A DNA stretch of 64,000 bases. Origin: CALBZG01 sp964486295. GTDB lineage: Bacteria > Bacillota > Clostridia > Peptostreptococcales > Anaerovoracaceae. The notes beneath the pieces were generated by a model. That model was not told the DNA's origin and did not search any database. It saw only the letters and a list, made by a program, of their open reading frames with translations. The DNA is taken from positions 151,557-215,556 of the forward strand of contig CAZAMF010000004.1 in the NCBI GenBank assembly GCA_964486295.1, read 5' to 3'. The translations under genes and the position numbers were made by a program. Below are positions 1 to 7,946 of the stretch, piece by piece; positions within the stretch are counted from its first letter, which is position 1; every line of letters begins with the position of its first letter.

Positions 1-567
1 ATGGCCAACGGGATTCAAAAGTACATCCAGGATAGCGGCCAGAGTTTTAAAATCCGCTTCATCAACCGGCTCGATATGGACACATCGGGGCTTCTGGCCA
101 TCGCCAAGAATTCCCACAGCCAGGATCATATTACCAAACAGATGGCTGCGGGAAATGTTTTAAAAAAGTATATTGCTGTTGTTAAAGGGATTATCGCGGA
201 TGATGCGGGAGTGATCTCGGCCCCTATCGGCAGACCCGATCCGGAGAGAGTGGAGCGCGGTGTTATCGAAGGCGGTCATGACTCCACCACGCATTTTACG
301 GTACTTCGCAGATTTCAGAAGGGCTTTACTATGGTGGAGCTGATTCTCGAAACCGGAAGAACTCATCAGATCAGAGTGCATCTGTCCCATTCAGGCCATC
401 CCGTGGTGGGCGACCATCTCTATGGCGGCGAAAATCCGCTGCTGATCGAACGTCAGGCGCTTCACGCATTCTACCTCGGCTTTTATCATCCTGTGACCGG
501 CGAACGCATGGAATTCAACGCCCCGATTCCGGAGGATATCTTGAAGCTGATCGAAAAAATATCCTAA
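1..567 (+). CDS. RluA/RluD-family 23S rRNA pseudouridine synthase, 5' truncated
   Basis: Isomerises uridine to pseudouridine in large-subunit rRNA. The visible 188 residues hold the family's catalytic block NRLDMDTSGL (catalytic Asp in RLD) and the later block ETGRTHQIRVHLSHSGHPVVGD, both diagnostic of RluA/RluD/RluC enzymes. The first visible residues (MANGI) match the interior of the family, where the text normally reads LANG, so the ATG at base 1 is almost certainly an internal Met and the gene starts upstream of the window. Full family members run to about 300 residues, so roughly the N-terminal third (including any S4 domain) is missing. It is the only rightward gene at this end and converges on nadK, with a shared hairpin terminator between them. 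The exact target uridine cannot be told from sequence. Confidence 0.9.
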   Translation: MANGIQKYIQDSGQSFKIRFINRLDMDTSGLLAIAKNSHSQDHITKQMAAGNVLKKYIAVVKGIIADDAGVISAPIGRPDPERVERGVIEGGHDSTTHFTVLRRFQKGFTMVELILETGRTHQIRVHLSHSGHPVVGDHLYGGENPLLIERQALHAFYLGFYHPVTGERMEFNAPIPEDILKLIEKIS

Positions 568-589
568 CTGGACAACTACCACGAAACGA

Positions 590-625
590 AAAAATATCCT
601 CCTGATTTTTCAGGAGGATATTTTT
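590..625. terminator. Bidirectional intrinsic terminator between convergent genes
   Basis: A 16-bp perfect stem (590-605 with 610-625) and a TTTT loop. The A-rich left foot and T-rich right foot give a U-tract on both strands, so it can end both the pseudouridine synthase (plus) and nadK (minus). Confidence 0.9.
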
Positions 626-635
626 CGAATAAAAA

Positions 636-1436
636 TTACAAGAATTTCGTTTTAACCTTATTCCAGAAGTCATAGCTTTCAAAGCGAAGTAGATTGACCA
701 CTTTATCCGAAATTTCGATTCGGATCTCTTTCAGGTTTTCGAAAGAGTGCTCGATCCCATCCGTATAGATGTTTATTTTCTTGTATTCCTCCTCCGGGAC
801 TATCACAAGTGACAACTCGGACGGCAAAAGTATGCTGGAAGTAAAGCATCTGTACGCTGTTGTATTCATAGGAGCTATAGGTGTCACCACAAGCGCACGA
901 AGCCTTGGATCCACAATACCGCCTCCCAGAGAATAGTTGTAAGCGGTGGACCCTGCGGGTGTGGCTACGCAGATCCCATCGCCGCTGAATCGTTCGATAT
1001 AGCTGTCACCGATGGAAATATTGAAATGTATTGCATAGGATGCTCCGGCTTTTACTACGATTTCATTCAAGGCTTCCAGTTGCTCTTCACCGCCCTTATG
1101 AACGATCTTTGCTTTAACGGTAATCAATGTCTGAATTCTGTATCTGCCATTCAGATAATTATCAATAAAATTATCTAAATCATCCGGCTGGATCTCTTGG
1201 AAAAATCCGAGGTGACCAGTGTTAATACCAAGAAACGGGGTATCCGGAAAGCCGCCGGCATGGACCGCATGTATGAAAGCCCCATCACCACCTATGCAGG
1301 CAATCAGTTCGGCATCCTGATTACATCTGTATTGAACATCAAAGCCGGCCTTCTCAAGCTTCGCTGCAAATTCATCCTTTGTCTTCAATGACAGTGGAGT
1401 CTTGTTTGAAAATAGTGTTATTTTTCTCGGGTTCAT
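636..1436 (-). CDS. nadK: NAD kinase
   Basis: Phosphorylates NAD to NADP using ATP (or polyphosphate in some homologues); cytoplasmic. The 266 residues carry the GGDG signature at 49-52, NTGHLGFF at 72-79 and the later GDGICVATPAGSTAY block that binds NAD; this is the full short bacterial form. It is the last gene of a minus-strand run ATP-grasp ligase, MurE-like ligase, nadK; the spacing to the ligase stop is only 19 bases, so co-transcription is likely. The bidirectional hairpin at 590-625 ends the unit. The call is secure; the link to the two ligases upstream is by position only. Confidence 0.95.
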   Translation of the reverse strand: MNPRKITLFSNKTPLSLKTKDEFAAKLEKAGFDVQYRCNQDAELIACIGGDGAFIHAVHAGGFPDTPFLGINTGHLGFFQEIQPDDLDNFIDNYLNGRYRIQTLITVKAKIVHKGGEEQLEALNEIVVKAGASYAIHFNISIGDSYIERFSGDGICVATPAGSTAYNYSLGGGIVDPRLRALVVTPIAPMNTTAYRCFTSSILLPSELSLVIVPEEEYKKINIYTDGIEHSFENLKEIRIEISDKVVNLLRFESYDFWNKVKTKFL

Positions 1437-1455
1437 TTTTCTCTCATTTCCAAAG

Positions 1456-2970
1456 CTATATCAATCTTTTGACGATTTCAACGTCAGAAGGCGTTGAAAT
1501 ATAGGCCAACCCTCTTTTTTGCCTGGTTTCACGGCCTTTACCTGTTATCAGTACGATACTGTGGTCGGGGCTTCCCTGGATGGCTTTTTCGATAGCCTTC
1601 TCCCGATCTATGATTATTTCACAGTTCGCACCATTTGCTCTAACATAGGAAGAGATTTCCTCCGAGATTTTTTCTACGGGTTCTTCCCCTGCATCCTCTT
1701 CAGTGATAATCACGGTATCAGCATATTTTCCCGCAATTTCGCCCAGCTCTTTTCTTCTTCCGACAGCTTTTTTGCCCGGGCACCCGAAAACAATGGTGAT
1801 GGGCTGGCCCGGATACTCCTTGAGGCAGGAAGCGAAAAGCTTTTCAAAGCTCATCTGATTATGGGCATAGTCGACAATCACGGTGAGGTCTCTTTCAATA
1901 TTTTTGAATATCTCCATCCTGCCGGGAACCTCAGCCTGTCTCAGTCCCCTGGTTATATGATCCAGCGGGATGTTGAGCGCATAGCTGATGGCGATGGCTG
2001 CAAGGGCGTTGTCCACATTGAACAGGCCTTTCATACCAATAGTAAACTCCCTGTCAAAGCTGTCTGTTTTAGCTTTGAATGTTGTCTCCCGTTCCCCCAT
2101 AACGATATCATATCCGGTGATATCAGCAGCTTCAGCGGCGCTGAAAGTGATGACTCTTGGTGCAAACTCGTTTGCCATTTCGAGGACACGTTCCGCAAAG
2201 TCTGTATCTTTATTGACTACAGCAATATCGCATTGCTTGAACAGTTTCAGTTTTGACTCCAGATAATCTTCAAAATCCTCATGCTCCACTGAAGAAATAT
2301 GGTCATGGCCTACGTTGAGAAAACATACGACGTCAAACAGGATCCCCAGTGTTCTGTCATATTTAAGCGCCTGGGAGGAAACTTCCATGGATAGGAATTC
2401 GATCCCTTTGCGCACGGCATTATTGAAATGCTTGTGAAGCTCCATGGCTTCCGGTGTTGTCAGATGGGATTCTTCGTCGACGACGCCATCATAATTTTCG
2501 ATGCCTGATATGATAGCGCTTCTGGCTTTTTTCTGGCTTTTTAAATAATCATCCAGTATATATCTCATAAAGTAGGTGGTGGTGGATTTGCCTTTGGTAC
2601 CGGTAATTCCGATCAGGCAAAGTTCTTTCCAGACTTCGTTATAATAGAAATTCGCTATATATGCCATGGCTTTTCTGATGTCCGTCACCCGGATATACGG
2701 AATGTTTTCCGGCCGGCTGGAGCCCAGCAAGTATTCTTTTTCGCTGATGTATGCAAACGCGCCGGCTTTTAAAGCCGCTGCCAAATATTCCTCTTTAAAA
2801 TGCGCACCTTTACAGACAAAGAGAGTCCCGGGCTTCACTTCCTGCGAATTATACGAAATATAGCCCACGATTTTGTTCATATATTCTTCCGGAATATTAT
2901 ATTCGGCAAGAATACCGTTATCTCTGAAAACATTGATATATTCTTCAATTGTATGAATACGGTTTCCCAT
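1456..2970 (-). CDS. MurE-like Mur ligase with atypical specificity loop
   Basis: A 504-residue member of the Mur ligase family (ATP-dependent amide ligases acting on UDP-MurNAc peptides). Visible are the P-loop GTKGKSTTT, the MurE-type motif MEVSSQAL, a DNALAAIA block before the C-terminal domain, VDYAHNQMSFEKL, and GRRKELGEIA. In MurE the amino-acid selecting loop reads DNPR for meso-diaminopimelate or a D-(D/N)-P-(N/A) form for lysine. Here the equivalent stretch is TEEDAGEEP, neither form. It starts one base after the stop of an ATP-grasp ligase, so the two are translationally coupled. A main MurE in the dcw cluster is expected elsewhere, so I infer an accessory ligase that modifies a cell-wall peptide or a similar glutamate-rich substrate. 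It may still be annotated simply as murE. Confidence 0.8.
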   Translation of the reverse strand: MGNRIHTIEEYINVFRDNGILAEYNIPEEYMNKIVGYISYNSQEVKPGTLFVCKGAHFKEEYLAAALKAGAFAYISEKEYLLGSSRPENIPYIRVTDIRKAMAYIANFYYNEVWKELCLIGITGTKGKSTTTYFMRYILDDYLKSQKKARSAIISGIENYDGVVDEESHLTTPEAMELHKHFNNAVRKGIEFLSMEVSSQALKYDRTLGILFDVVCFLNVGHDHISSVEHEDFEDYLESKLKLFKQCDIAVVNKDTDFAERVLEMANEFAPRVITFSAAEAADITGYDIVMGERETTFKAKTDSFDREFTIGMKGLFNVDNALAAIAISYALNIPLDHITRGLRQAEVPGRMEIFKNIERDLTVIVDYAHNQMSFEKLFASCLKEYPGQPITIVFGCPGKKAVGRRKELGEIAGKYADTVIITEEDAGEEPVEKISEEISSYVRANGANCEIIIDREKAIEKAIQGSPDHSIVLITGKGRETRQKRGLAYISTPSDVEIVKRLI

Positions 2971-2971
2971 A

Positions 2972-4186
2972 TCAAACCTCCCGTTTACCCAAATATTTTT
3001 TATATTTTACGAAATGGCCAAAATAGTTTTTCAGAAAATAAAATTGGTGCAATAGGTTCCGGTCACTTGTGTTGATCAGGGGATTATGGAATTTTCCCTG
3101 CTTGATGAGCTGCCTCATTCTCCTTTTATATTCTTCGGGTTCAATGTACTTGAAAGCAACACCTTTTGGAACAACCATCCACAGACTTTTGTTTTTTACC
3201 GAATGATATTCCATCTCCTCTCCGTCAATATAATCTCTGACTACAAGTTTTGCAATATTTTCGCCGGCTCCGGTAACATAGTAGTTACTTCTTCCCTGTC
3301 TGGTATTGATTTCGAAAACTTTATACACACCGTCTCTCTGATCATATTTGATATCGAAATTCGAAAATCCGACATATCCGAACTCTTCAAGAAGTTTCTT
3401 AAAGCTCTCTTCGAGTGCGGGTTCGTGTTCTGTAATGATCACGGCATGATTTCCTATACCGTGAGGGGTGTGCTCCTCCAGCAGTACATGGCCGAGGCAC
3501 ATCATCTTTACTTTACCGGTATGGTCCGAATAGCTGGTTAGCACTCTCATATAAGTATCATCACCCGGTATGAAATCCTGAATGATGATGGAATCATCGT
3601 AGCCAGCCCGGTAGATATCGGACAATATATGTTCAAGCTCTTCCCTGCTGTCTGCTTTATATACTTTTTTTTGAGTCGGGTAAGGATGCCTCCAGTATTC
3701 TATGCCGTTGGATGGTTTAATGATAAAGGGTGCCTTAAACGGAAGTTCAAAGCGGTTGCCCATTTCTCTTTTGTGAACAAAGGTCGTCGGGTACGGAATG
3801 CCCGATTTTTGACATCTATTATAAAATTTTTCTTTATGGATCAGGTCGTTCATCAAATCAATGCTGATATATGGGGCAATCACATTTTTCGGGAACAATT
3901 CGCGGTTGGCAGAAATGAGTTGAACATAACTGTCGCCGCAGCCGATAACCAGAAGCTTCCGGTTCGGTGATTTATCAGCGAAATCGTTCACCAGTTTTAG
4001 AAATGTTTCCTGTTTGTCGGCATCGGGGTTTGCGGTATAATGCATGATTGTGCTGTTTGCGCATGGGAACGTATGATATTTTCCATAAACGTACGGTTTT
4101 ATGCCATAAGCCTCGTTAAAAGCCCTGGCAACGCTGTACACATTGATGTCTCCCGCGAACAATAGCACTTCAAATTCAGCTGTCAT
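2972..4186 (-). CDS. ATP-grasp carboxylate-amine ligase
   Basis: A 404-residue ATP-grasp protein resembling the COG3919/D-aspartate-ligase type of carboxylate-amine ligases. Features seen: an N-terminal Rossmann-like half (LLFAGDINVYSVARAF, then LLVIGCGDSY), the hinge region KEKFYNRCQKSGIPYPTTF, the ATP-grasp core FIIKPSNG and IIQDFIPGDD, and the metal-binding end FEINTRQGRSNYY. Such enzymes form an amide or peptide bond through an acyl-phosphate. Its direct coupling to a MurE-like ligase suggests both act in turn on one substrate, perhaps adding a side-chain amino acid to peptidoglycan precursor; that is inference. It appears to begin a unit with the MurE-like ligase and nadK, separated from the DUF975 gene by a hairpin. 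Confidence 0.8.
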   Translation of the reverse strand: MTAEFEVLLFAGDINVYSVARAFNEAYGIKPYVYGKYHTFPCANSTIMHYTANPDADKQETFLKLVNDFADKSPNRKLLVIGCGDSYVQLISANRELFPKNVIAPYISIDLMNDLIHKEKFYNRCQKSGIPYPTTFVHKREMGNRFELPFKAPFIIKPSNGIEYWRHPYPTQKKVYKADSREELEHILSDIYRAGYDDSIIIQDFIPGDDTYMRVLTSYSDHTGKVKMMCLGHVLLEEHTPHGIGNHAVIITEHEPALEESFKKLLEEFGYVGFSNFDIKYDQRDGVYKVFEINTRQGRSNYYVTGAGENIAKLVVRDYIDGEEMEYHSVKNKSLWMVVPKGVAFKYIEPEEYKRRMRQLIKQGKFHNPLINTSDRNLLHQFYFLKNYFGHFVKYKKYLGKREV

Positions 4187-4207
4187 CTAAAAGTCCTCTT
4201 ATTTCTT

Positions 4208-4233
4208 AAGGGGAGGCATGAAAACCTCCCCTT
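4208..4233 (-). terminator. Hairpin after DUF975 gene
   Basis: A 9-bp GC-rich perfect stem (4208-4216 with 4225-4233, core GGGGAGG/CCTCCCC) lies between the DUF975 gene and the ATP-grasp gene. The U-tract on the minus strand is weak, so termination may be partial and some read-through into the ligase genes is possible. Confidence 0.6.
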
Positions 4234-4268
4234 TGTAAATGCTCTATTAAACTAGATTCGCTGAAGCT

Positions 4269-5180
4269 TTAATCTTCAGTAATTCCCTCCTCATCGGGAG
4301 GTCTTTTTACTTCGGCCGGTTTTTCAGGTTCCTCCCGTACGGTTTCGGTCGTCGATTCTGAAGTCGATTCTGAAGTCGATTCTGAAGTCGATTCTGAAGT
4401 CGATTCTGAAGCCGTATCGGTAGCCGAGGCCGCAGTCTCTTGGGTTAACGGCTGAGGCGGAGTATCAACAGGATATGGCGCAACTCTCAGATTGCCAGAC
4501 ATGATTTCATAAAATCCAACTGCAGTGAGCGTCATGTACGGTGTCAGCCATATATACGGCAGATACGCAACCAACGCCAGTAGCTGCAATCCTGCTGAGT
4601 CAGGATTCGCTACTATGTAGTTTTCAACGATGCCCATCGGTATGGAGCAAAGTATGATCCAGCCGATAAAGCTCAGCATCGTTATGAAATATCTCCATTT
4701 GTTACCGAACATCATCCGTTTGCTTTCGTTCATGCATTCCTGGATCCCGTATTCGGGGTGATCTGCAAGAACGTAGAAGGCCTGGCTGTACCGGATTCCC
4801 GCAATGATGCCCGGGATAATGAACAGCAGGGTCCACAAAATGATGAATAAAGTCATGAACAGGAATAATCCCAGCGATTTGCCAAAATTCTCAAAGCCAT
4901 AGAAAACTTGTGCCAATTCTGATTTCTGCCGTCTGAACACAGACAGAAACAAAATCGAAATCCCCAACGTAAACGGACCGCTGATCAGCAAACTGTAAAT
5001 GCTTGCCATGTTTTCCCCTAGTGTACCCTTGAACAAAATTGTGATGATAACAGGCGGCAACATGGCTGCGATACCGTAAACCAGCATTGCAAGCATGCAA
5101 AGCTGCTTATTTGTTGACATGGCGTTTCTGCCGAGAGCTCGCAGATTTTTTGGCAGTTCATTAACTAGTATATTGTTCAT
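4269..5180 (-). CDS. DUF975 family integral membrane protein with SEST-repeat tail
   Basis: A 303-residue membrane protein of the DUF975 family; function unknown. The family core is plain: about six hydrophobic segments between residues 25 and 235, with FIIPGIIAGIRYSQAFYVL, then the charged loop MNESKRMMFGNKWRYF and the next helix SFIGWIILCSIP. The C-terminal 60 residues are hydrophilic: five direct copies of a Ser-Glu-Ser-Thr unit, then a Pro/Glu/Lys-rich end. The tail is encoded by a perfect 12-bp tandem repeat, so its length probably varies between strains. It follows the 4-hydroxybutyrate dehydrogenase gene by 30 bases and may be the last gene of that transcript, though nothing ties it to the pathway. 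Confidence 0.85.
   Translation of the reverse strand: MNNILVNELPKNLRALGRNAMSTNKQLCMLAMLVYGIAAMLPPVIITILFKGTLGENMASIYSLLISGPFTLGISILFLSVFRRQKSELAQVFYGFENFGKSLGLFLFMTLFIILWTLLFIIPGIIAGIRYSQAFYVLADHPEYGIQECMNESKRMMFGNKWRYFITMLSFIGWIILCSIPMGIVENYIVANPDSAGLQLLALVAYLPYIWLTPYMTLTAVGFYEIMSGNLRVAPYPVDTPPQPLTQETAASATDTASESTSESTSESTSESTSESTTETVREEPEKPAEVKRPPDEEGITED
4351..4410. repeat. 12-bp tandem repeat, five perfect copies
   Basis: GTCGATTCTGAA repeated five times without mismatch inside the DUF975 gene. On the minus strand each unit encodes Thr-Ser-Glu-Ser. The 12-bp period keeps the reading frame when copies are gained or lost, as in slipped-strand length polymorphism. Confidence 0.97.
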
Positions 5181-5210
5181 GGAATGTTGATAATCCTCCG
5201 TTTGTATTGA

Positions 5211-6335
5211 TTAATACAGGTTGGCGAAGATCTCCCGAATTTCTTCGTCTGTCAGGAACACATAGTTGTTTCCGAGAAGTCTCTGCTGATTTTCAACGGT
5301 GGATTTCGCAAACTCATCGATCTGAGCTTCCGTCATACCATAGTCTCTCAGCGGTTTCTTCACCATGATCTGGCCAAGGAATTTTTCGAGTTCATCATAT
5401 ACTACAGAAACATCACATCCCAGGATATCGGCAAAGATCTGGTTTGCCTTGGCAATTTTGCCTTCCGGAGCTTTTCTCATATACATCTTGAATACTTCTG
5501 TGAAGAACTGGTAGTTTGCTTCGCCATGAGGAACGTGGAACGCGCCGCCGATGGAATAGGACAGTCCATGTACTGCTGCGCAGCCGGCGTTGCCGAAAGC
5601 GATACCTGCATAGTTGGATGCGATTGCAAAATCCTTTAAGTAAGGAGCTCTTGCAGCCGCGTCGGATTTACCGGTAGCCAGGATCTTCTTATAACCATCC
5701 ATGATCATCTGGATCGCTGCCAGCGAATACATCTCTGTGAAAGGAGAAGCTTTCGGTGAGAGGTAGGATTCAATGGCATGGATCAGAGCGTCGATGGAGC
5801 TTGTTGCAAATACATAATCAGGAAGTCCATTCAGTGATTCAGGAACCAGAACTGCCACGTCGGCGTAAGTTTCTTCAACGGCAAGCCCCTTCTTTACGTG
5901 CAGGGTCTTCAGTTCTGCGATGGCAACGTTTGTTACTTCGCTTCCTGTACCGCAGGTTGTAGGAACCACTACCAGCTTCTTGACCTTTTTAGGAGCAACC
6001 GCGCCGGTGAACAGATCTACGCTTTTTTCCGGGAGGTCCAAAGCCAATATCTTGCAGATATCAACGATGGTGCCGCCGCCGAAGGCTACGATTCTGTCAA
6101 AATCAAAATTTTTCATTTCTGCAGCCATCGCATCGATCATTTCATCCGAAGGCTCGCCTTTTCCGTATTTTTCCTGGAACATCACGTTCGTATCGATGCC
6201 CAGAGGAGCGACATATGGCGTATACATCCACTCATTCGTTACCAGCAGGTCTTTCTTGCCTAACTGGAATTCATCGTTGAACTGTTTGAAAGTGTCGAAA
6301 TAGTATATTTTTGGAACGACTCTTAATGCTAGCAT
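5211..6335 (-). CDS. abfH: NAD-dependent 4-hydroxybutyrate dehydrogenase
   Basis: Iron-containing (group III) alcohol dehydrogenase that reduces succinate semialdehyde to 4-hydroxybutyrate with NADH. The 374 residues align by eye along their length with the Clostridium kluyveri 4hbD / C. aminobutyricum AbfH enzymes as I know them, for example FQEKYGKGEPSDEMI, VVVPTTCGTGSEVTNVAIAE and SNYAGIAFGNAGCAAVHGL. The NAD site is FGGGTIVDICK. The four metal ligands of the family are present: Asp and His in SSIDALIHAIESY, His in AAVHGLSY and His in HVPHGEAN. Third enzyme gene of the abf operon, 18 bases after abfT. Together with AbfT and AbfD it is strong evidence for a 4-hydroxybutyrate route to crotonyl-CoA. 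Confidence 0.95.
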   Translation of the reverse strand: MLALRVVPKIYYFDTFKQFNDEFQLGKKDLLVTNEWMYTPYVAPLGIDTNVMFQEKYGKGEPSDEMIDAMAAEMKNFDFDRIVAFGGGTIVDICKILALDLPEKSVDLFTGAVAPKKVKKLVVVPTTCGTGSEVTNVAIAELKTLHVKKGLAVEETYADVAVLVPESLNGLPDYVFATSSIDALIHAIESYLSPKASPFTEMYSLAAIQMIMDGYKKILATGKSDAAARAPYLKDFAIASNYAGIAFGNAGCAAVHGLSYSIGGAFHVPHGEANYQFFTEVFKMYMRKAPEGKIAKANQIFADILGCDVSVVYDELEKFLGQIMVKKPLRDYGMTEAQIDEFAKSTVENQQRLLGNNYVFLTDEEIREIFANLY

Positions 6336-6353
6336 GATAATCCTCCTTATCCA

Positions 6354-7670
6354 CTAAAACTCAGCGTTAAACCTTTCTTTGAATGCAACTTTCAGTTCTT
6401 CTCTTACATCCGGGTGTGCGATATTGATCAGCGCACGTGCCCTGTCTTTGAGATTCTTGCCTTTGAGTTGAGCGATGCCGAACTCAGTTACAATATAATC
6501 CACATCACATCTGGAAGTGGTCACCGCTGCGCCATGATCGATAAATGGTGCGATCTTGGATATCATAGTTCCGTCTTTCTTGACCGTAACCGACGGCATT
6601 GCGATGATCGCCTTTCCTTTTCCATCCAGGGACATAGCTGCTCCTCTTACGAAATCAACCTGTCCGCCTACTCCCGAAAACTGCCTGATGCCGATGCTGT
6701 CTGAGACAACCTGACCCATGAAGTCCACCTGCAGACAGGAGTTGATGCTGACCATTTTTGAATTTTGCGCTACAACAGCAGGATGATTCACATAATCCAC
6801 CGGTCTCATCTCAACCATTGGATTCTTGTTGACAAAATCATACAGGCGTTTTGTCCCCATTAAGAATGTGATCATCATTTTGCCTTTGTCGATTGCCTTT
6901 TCGGAGCAGTCGATGGCGCCGGCTTCATACAGATCAACAACACCGTCTGAAATCATTTCCGAATGGATACCTAAATGCTTCTTATGCTTTAACTGAGCCA
7001 GAACGGCATCCGGAATCGCTCCGATGCCAAGCTGCAGCGTACTGCCGTCTTCGATGAGAGTTGCACAATGCTTGCCTATAGCTTCTTCAACCGGCCCGAT
7101 GTTCGGTAATCCGAGTTCAGGAAGCGGACGCGATGAAAGAACGATTTTATCCAGATTGCTTACGTGCACAAAGGTATCGCCGTAAGTCACCGGCATCTGG
7201 TCATTAACTTCCGCCAGAACGATCTTGGCAGATTTGATGCCCTGCATGGTATAGTCCGCAGAAACCCCGGTTGAGCAAAAACCATGTTCATCCGGCGGAG
7301 AAACCGTTACCATAAATACGTCAATCGGGAAATATCCTTCCCGGATCATCACTGGTATTTCATGAAAGAATACCGGCACAAAGTCTCCGTGGCCCAGTTC
7401 AACGCTCTTCCTTGTGGATGCGCCTGCGAACCACCCTTCCCACCTGAAATTATCTTTATATTCCGGCTGGGTATAAACGCCTTTCCCAAGGGAAACCATA
7501 TGGGAAATCGTTACATTTTTGTAAGCGGCTGCATTTGCAACCATTGCATCTACAAGAACTCCCGGTTCTCCGGCGCAATGCGCAAAAGCAACTCTGTCAC
7601 CGGACTTGATTGATTTAACAGCCTCATCAGCAGAGCATTGTCTGCTTTTATAAATTTCTTTCCAGTCCAA
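6354..7670 (-). CDS. abfT: 4-hydroxybutyrate CoA-transferase
   Basis: Moves CoA from acetyl-CoA or butyryl-CoA to 4-hydroxybutyrate, giving 4-hydroxybutyryl-CoA (class I CoA-transferase with a glutamyl-CoA thioester intermediate). At 438 residues it has the same length as C. aminobutyricum AbfT, and the counted position of the Glu in GIHSEMISDG is 238, the known catalytic residue of that enzyme. The glycine-rich oxyanion loop QFSGVGGQVDFVRGA is present. It lies between the Cys-rich small gene (4 bases upstream) and abfH (18 bases downstream), so translation is tightly linked. The nearest alternative is another acyl-CoA:acetate transferase such as C. kluyveri Cat2, which does the same chemistry. 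Confidence 0.95.
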   Translation of the reverse strand: MDWKEIYKSRQCSADEAVKSIKSGDRVAFAHCAGEPGVLVDAMVANAAAYKNVTISHMVSLGKGVYTQPEYKDNFRWEGWFAGASTRKSVELGHGDFVPVFFHEIPVMIREGYFPIDVFMVTVSPPDEHGFCSTGVSADYTMQGIKSAKIVLAEVNDQMPVTYGDTFVHVSNLDKIVLSSRPLPELGLPNIGPVEEAIGKHCATLIEDGSTLQLGIGAIPDAVLAQLKHKKHLGIHSEMISDGVVDLYEAGAIDCSEKAIDKGKMMITFLMGTKRLYDFVNKNPMVEMRPVDYVNHPAVVAQNSKMVSINSCLQVDFMGQVVSDSIGIRQFSGVGGQVDFVRGAAMSLDGKGKAIIAMPSVTVKKDGTMISKIAPFIDHGAAVTTSRCDVDYIVTEFGIAQLKGKNLKDRARALINIAHPDVREELKVAFKERFNAEF

Positions 7671-7674
7671 TTTA

Positions 7675-7944
7675 CTAATCCTCCGTTATTTTTTTTAATT
7701 CAGACTTTACCCTATCCAGGTGGGTTTTATCCCACATCCGGATTACACCCTTTTTCGTCTGATACTGGCAGTAGCTTGCACAGCAATTGGTACAACCGCC
7801 TATAACGAGGAGGGCGTCGTATATGACACCCTCCTTTGCATTTTCAAATTCAAGGAGCGGCAGTTCCCTACGCAGGTCTTCGAGCGCAATTCCTCTTTCA
7901 AATCTGGGATTACAGCCTCCGCAAAATTTGACACCGATACCCAT
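7675..7944 (-). CDS. Small cysteine-rich protein in the abf operon
   Basis: An 89-residue protein I cannot assign to a named family. It has two cysteine groups: C8-G-G-C11-N-P near the N-terminus and G-G-C51-T-N-C54-C55-x3-C59 in the second half, six Cys in all, a layout that could bind an Fe-S cluster or zinc. There is no signal peptide or membrane segment. It sits 2 bases after the stop of abfD and 4 bases before abfT, so it is certainly part of the same operon, and coding quality is good. Since AbfD is an oxygen-sensitive flavin/[4Fe-4S] enzyme, a role in cluster or redox handling is conceivable, but that is inference from position only. Confidence 0.75.
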   Translation of the reverse strand: MGIGVKFCGGCNPRFERGIALEDLRRELPLLEFENAKEGVIYDALLVIGGCTNCCASYCQYQTKKGVIRMWDKTHLDRVKSELKKITED

Positions 7945-7946
7945 GA

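Noticed and set aside
1519..2256. Plus-strand open frame of 245 codons
   Set aside because: It lies antisense to the MurE-like gene, which has all family motifs; the plus-strand translation has no recognisable features and no ribosome site.
4351..4410. Possible CRISPR-like repeats
   Set aside because: Units are 12 bp, contiguous without spacers, and in frame inside a coding sequence.
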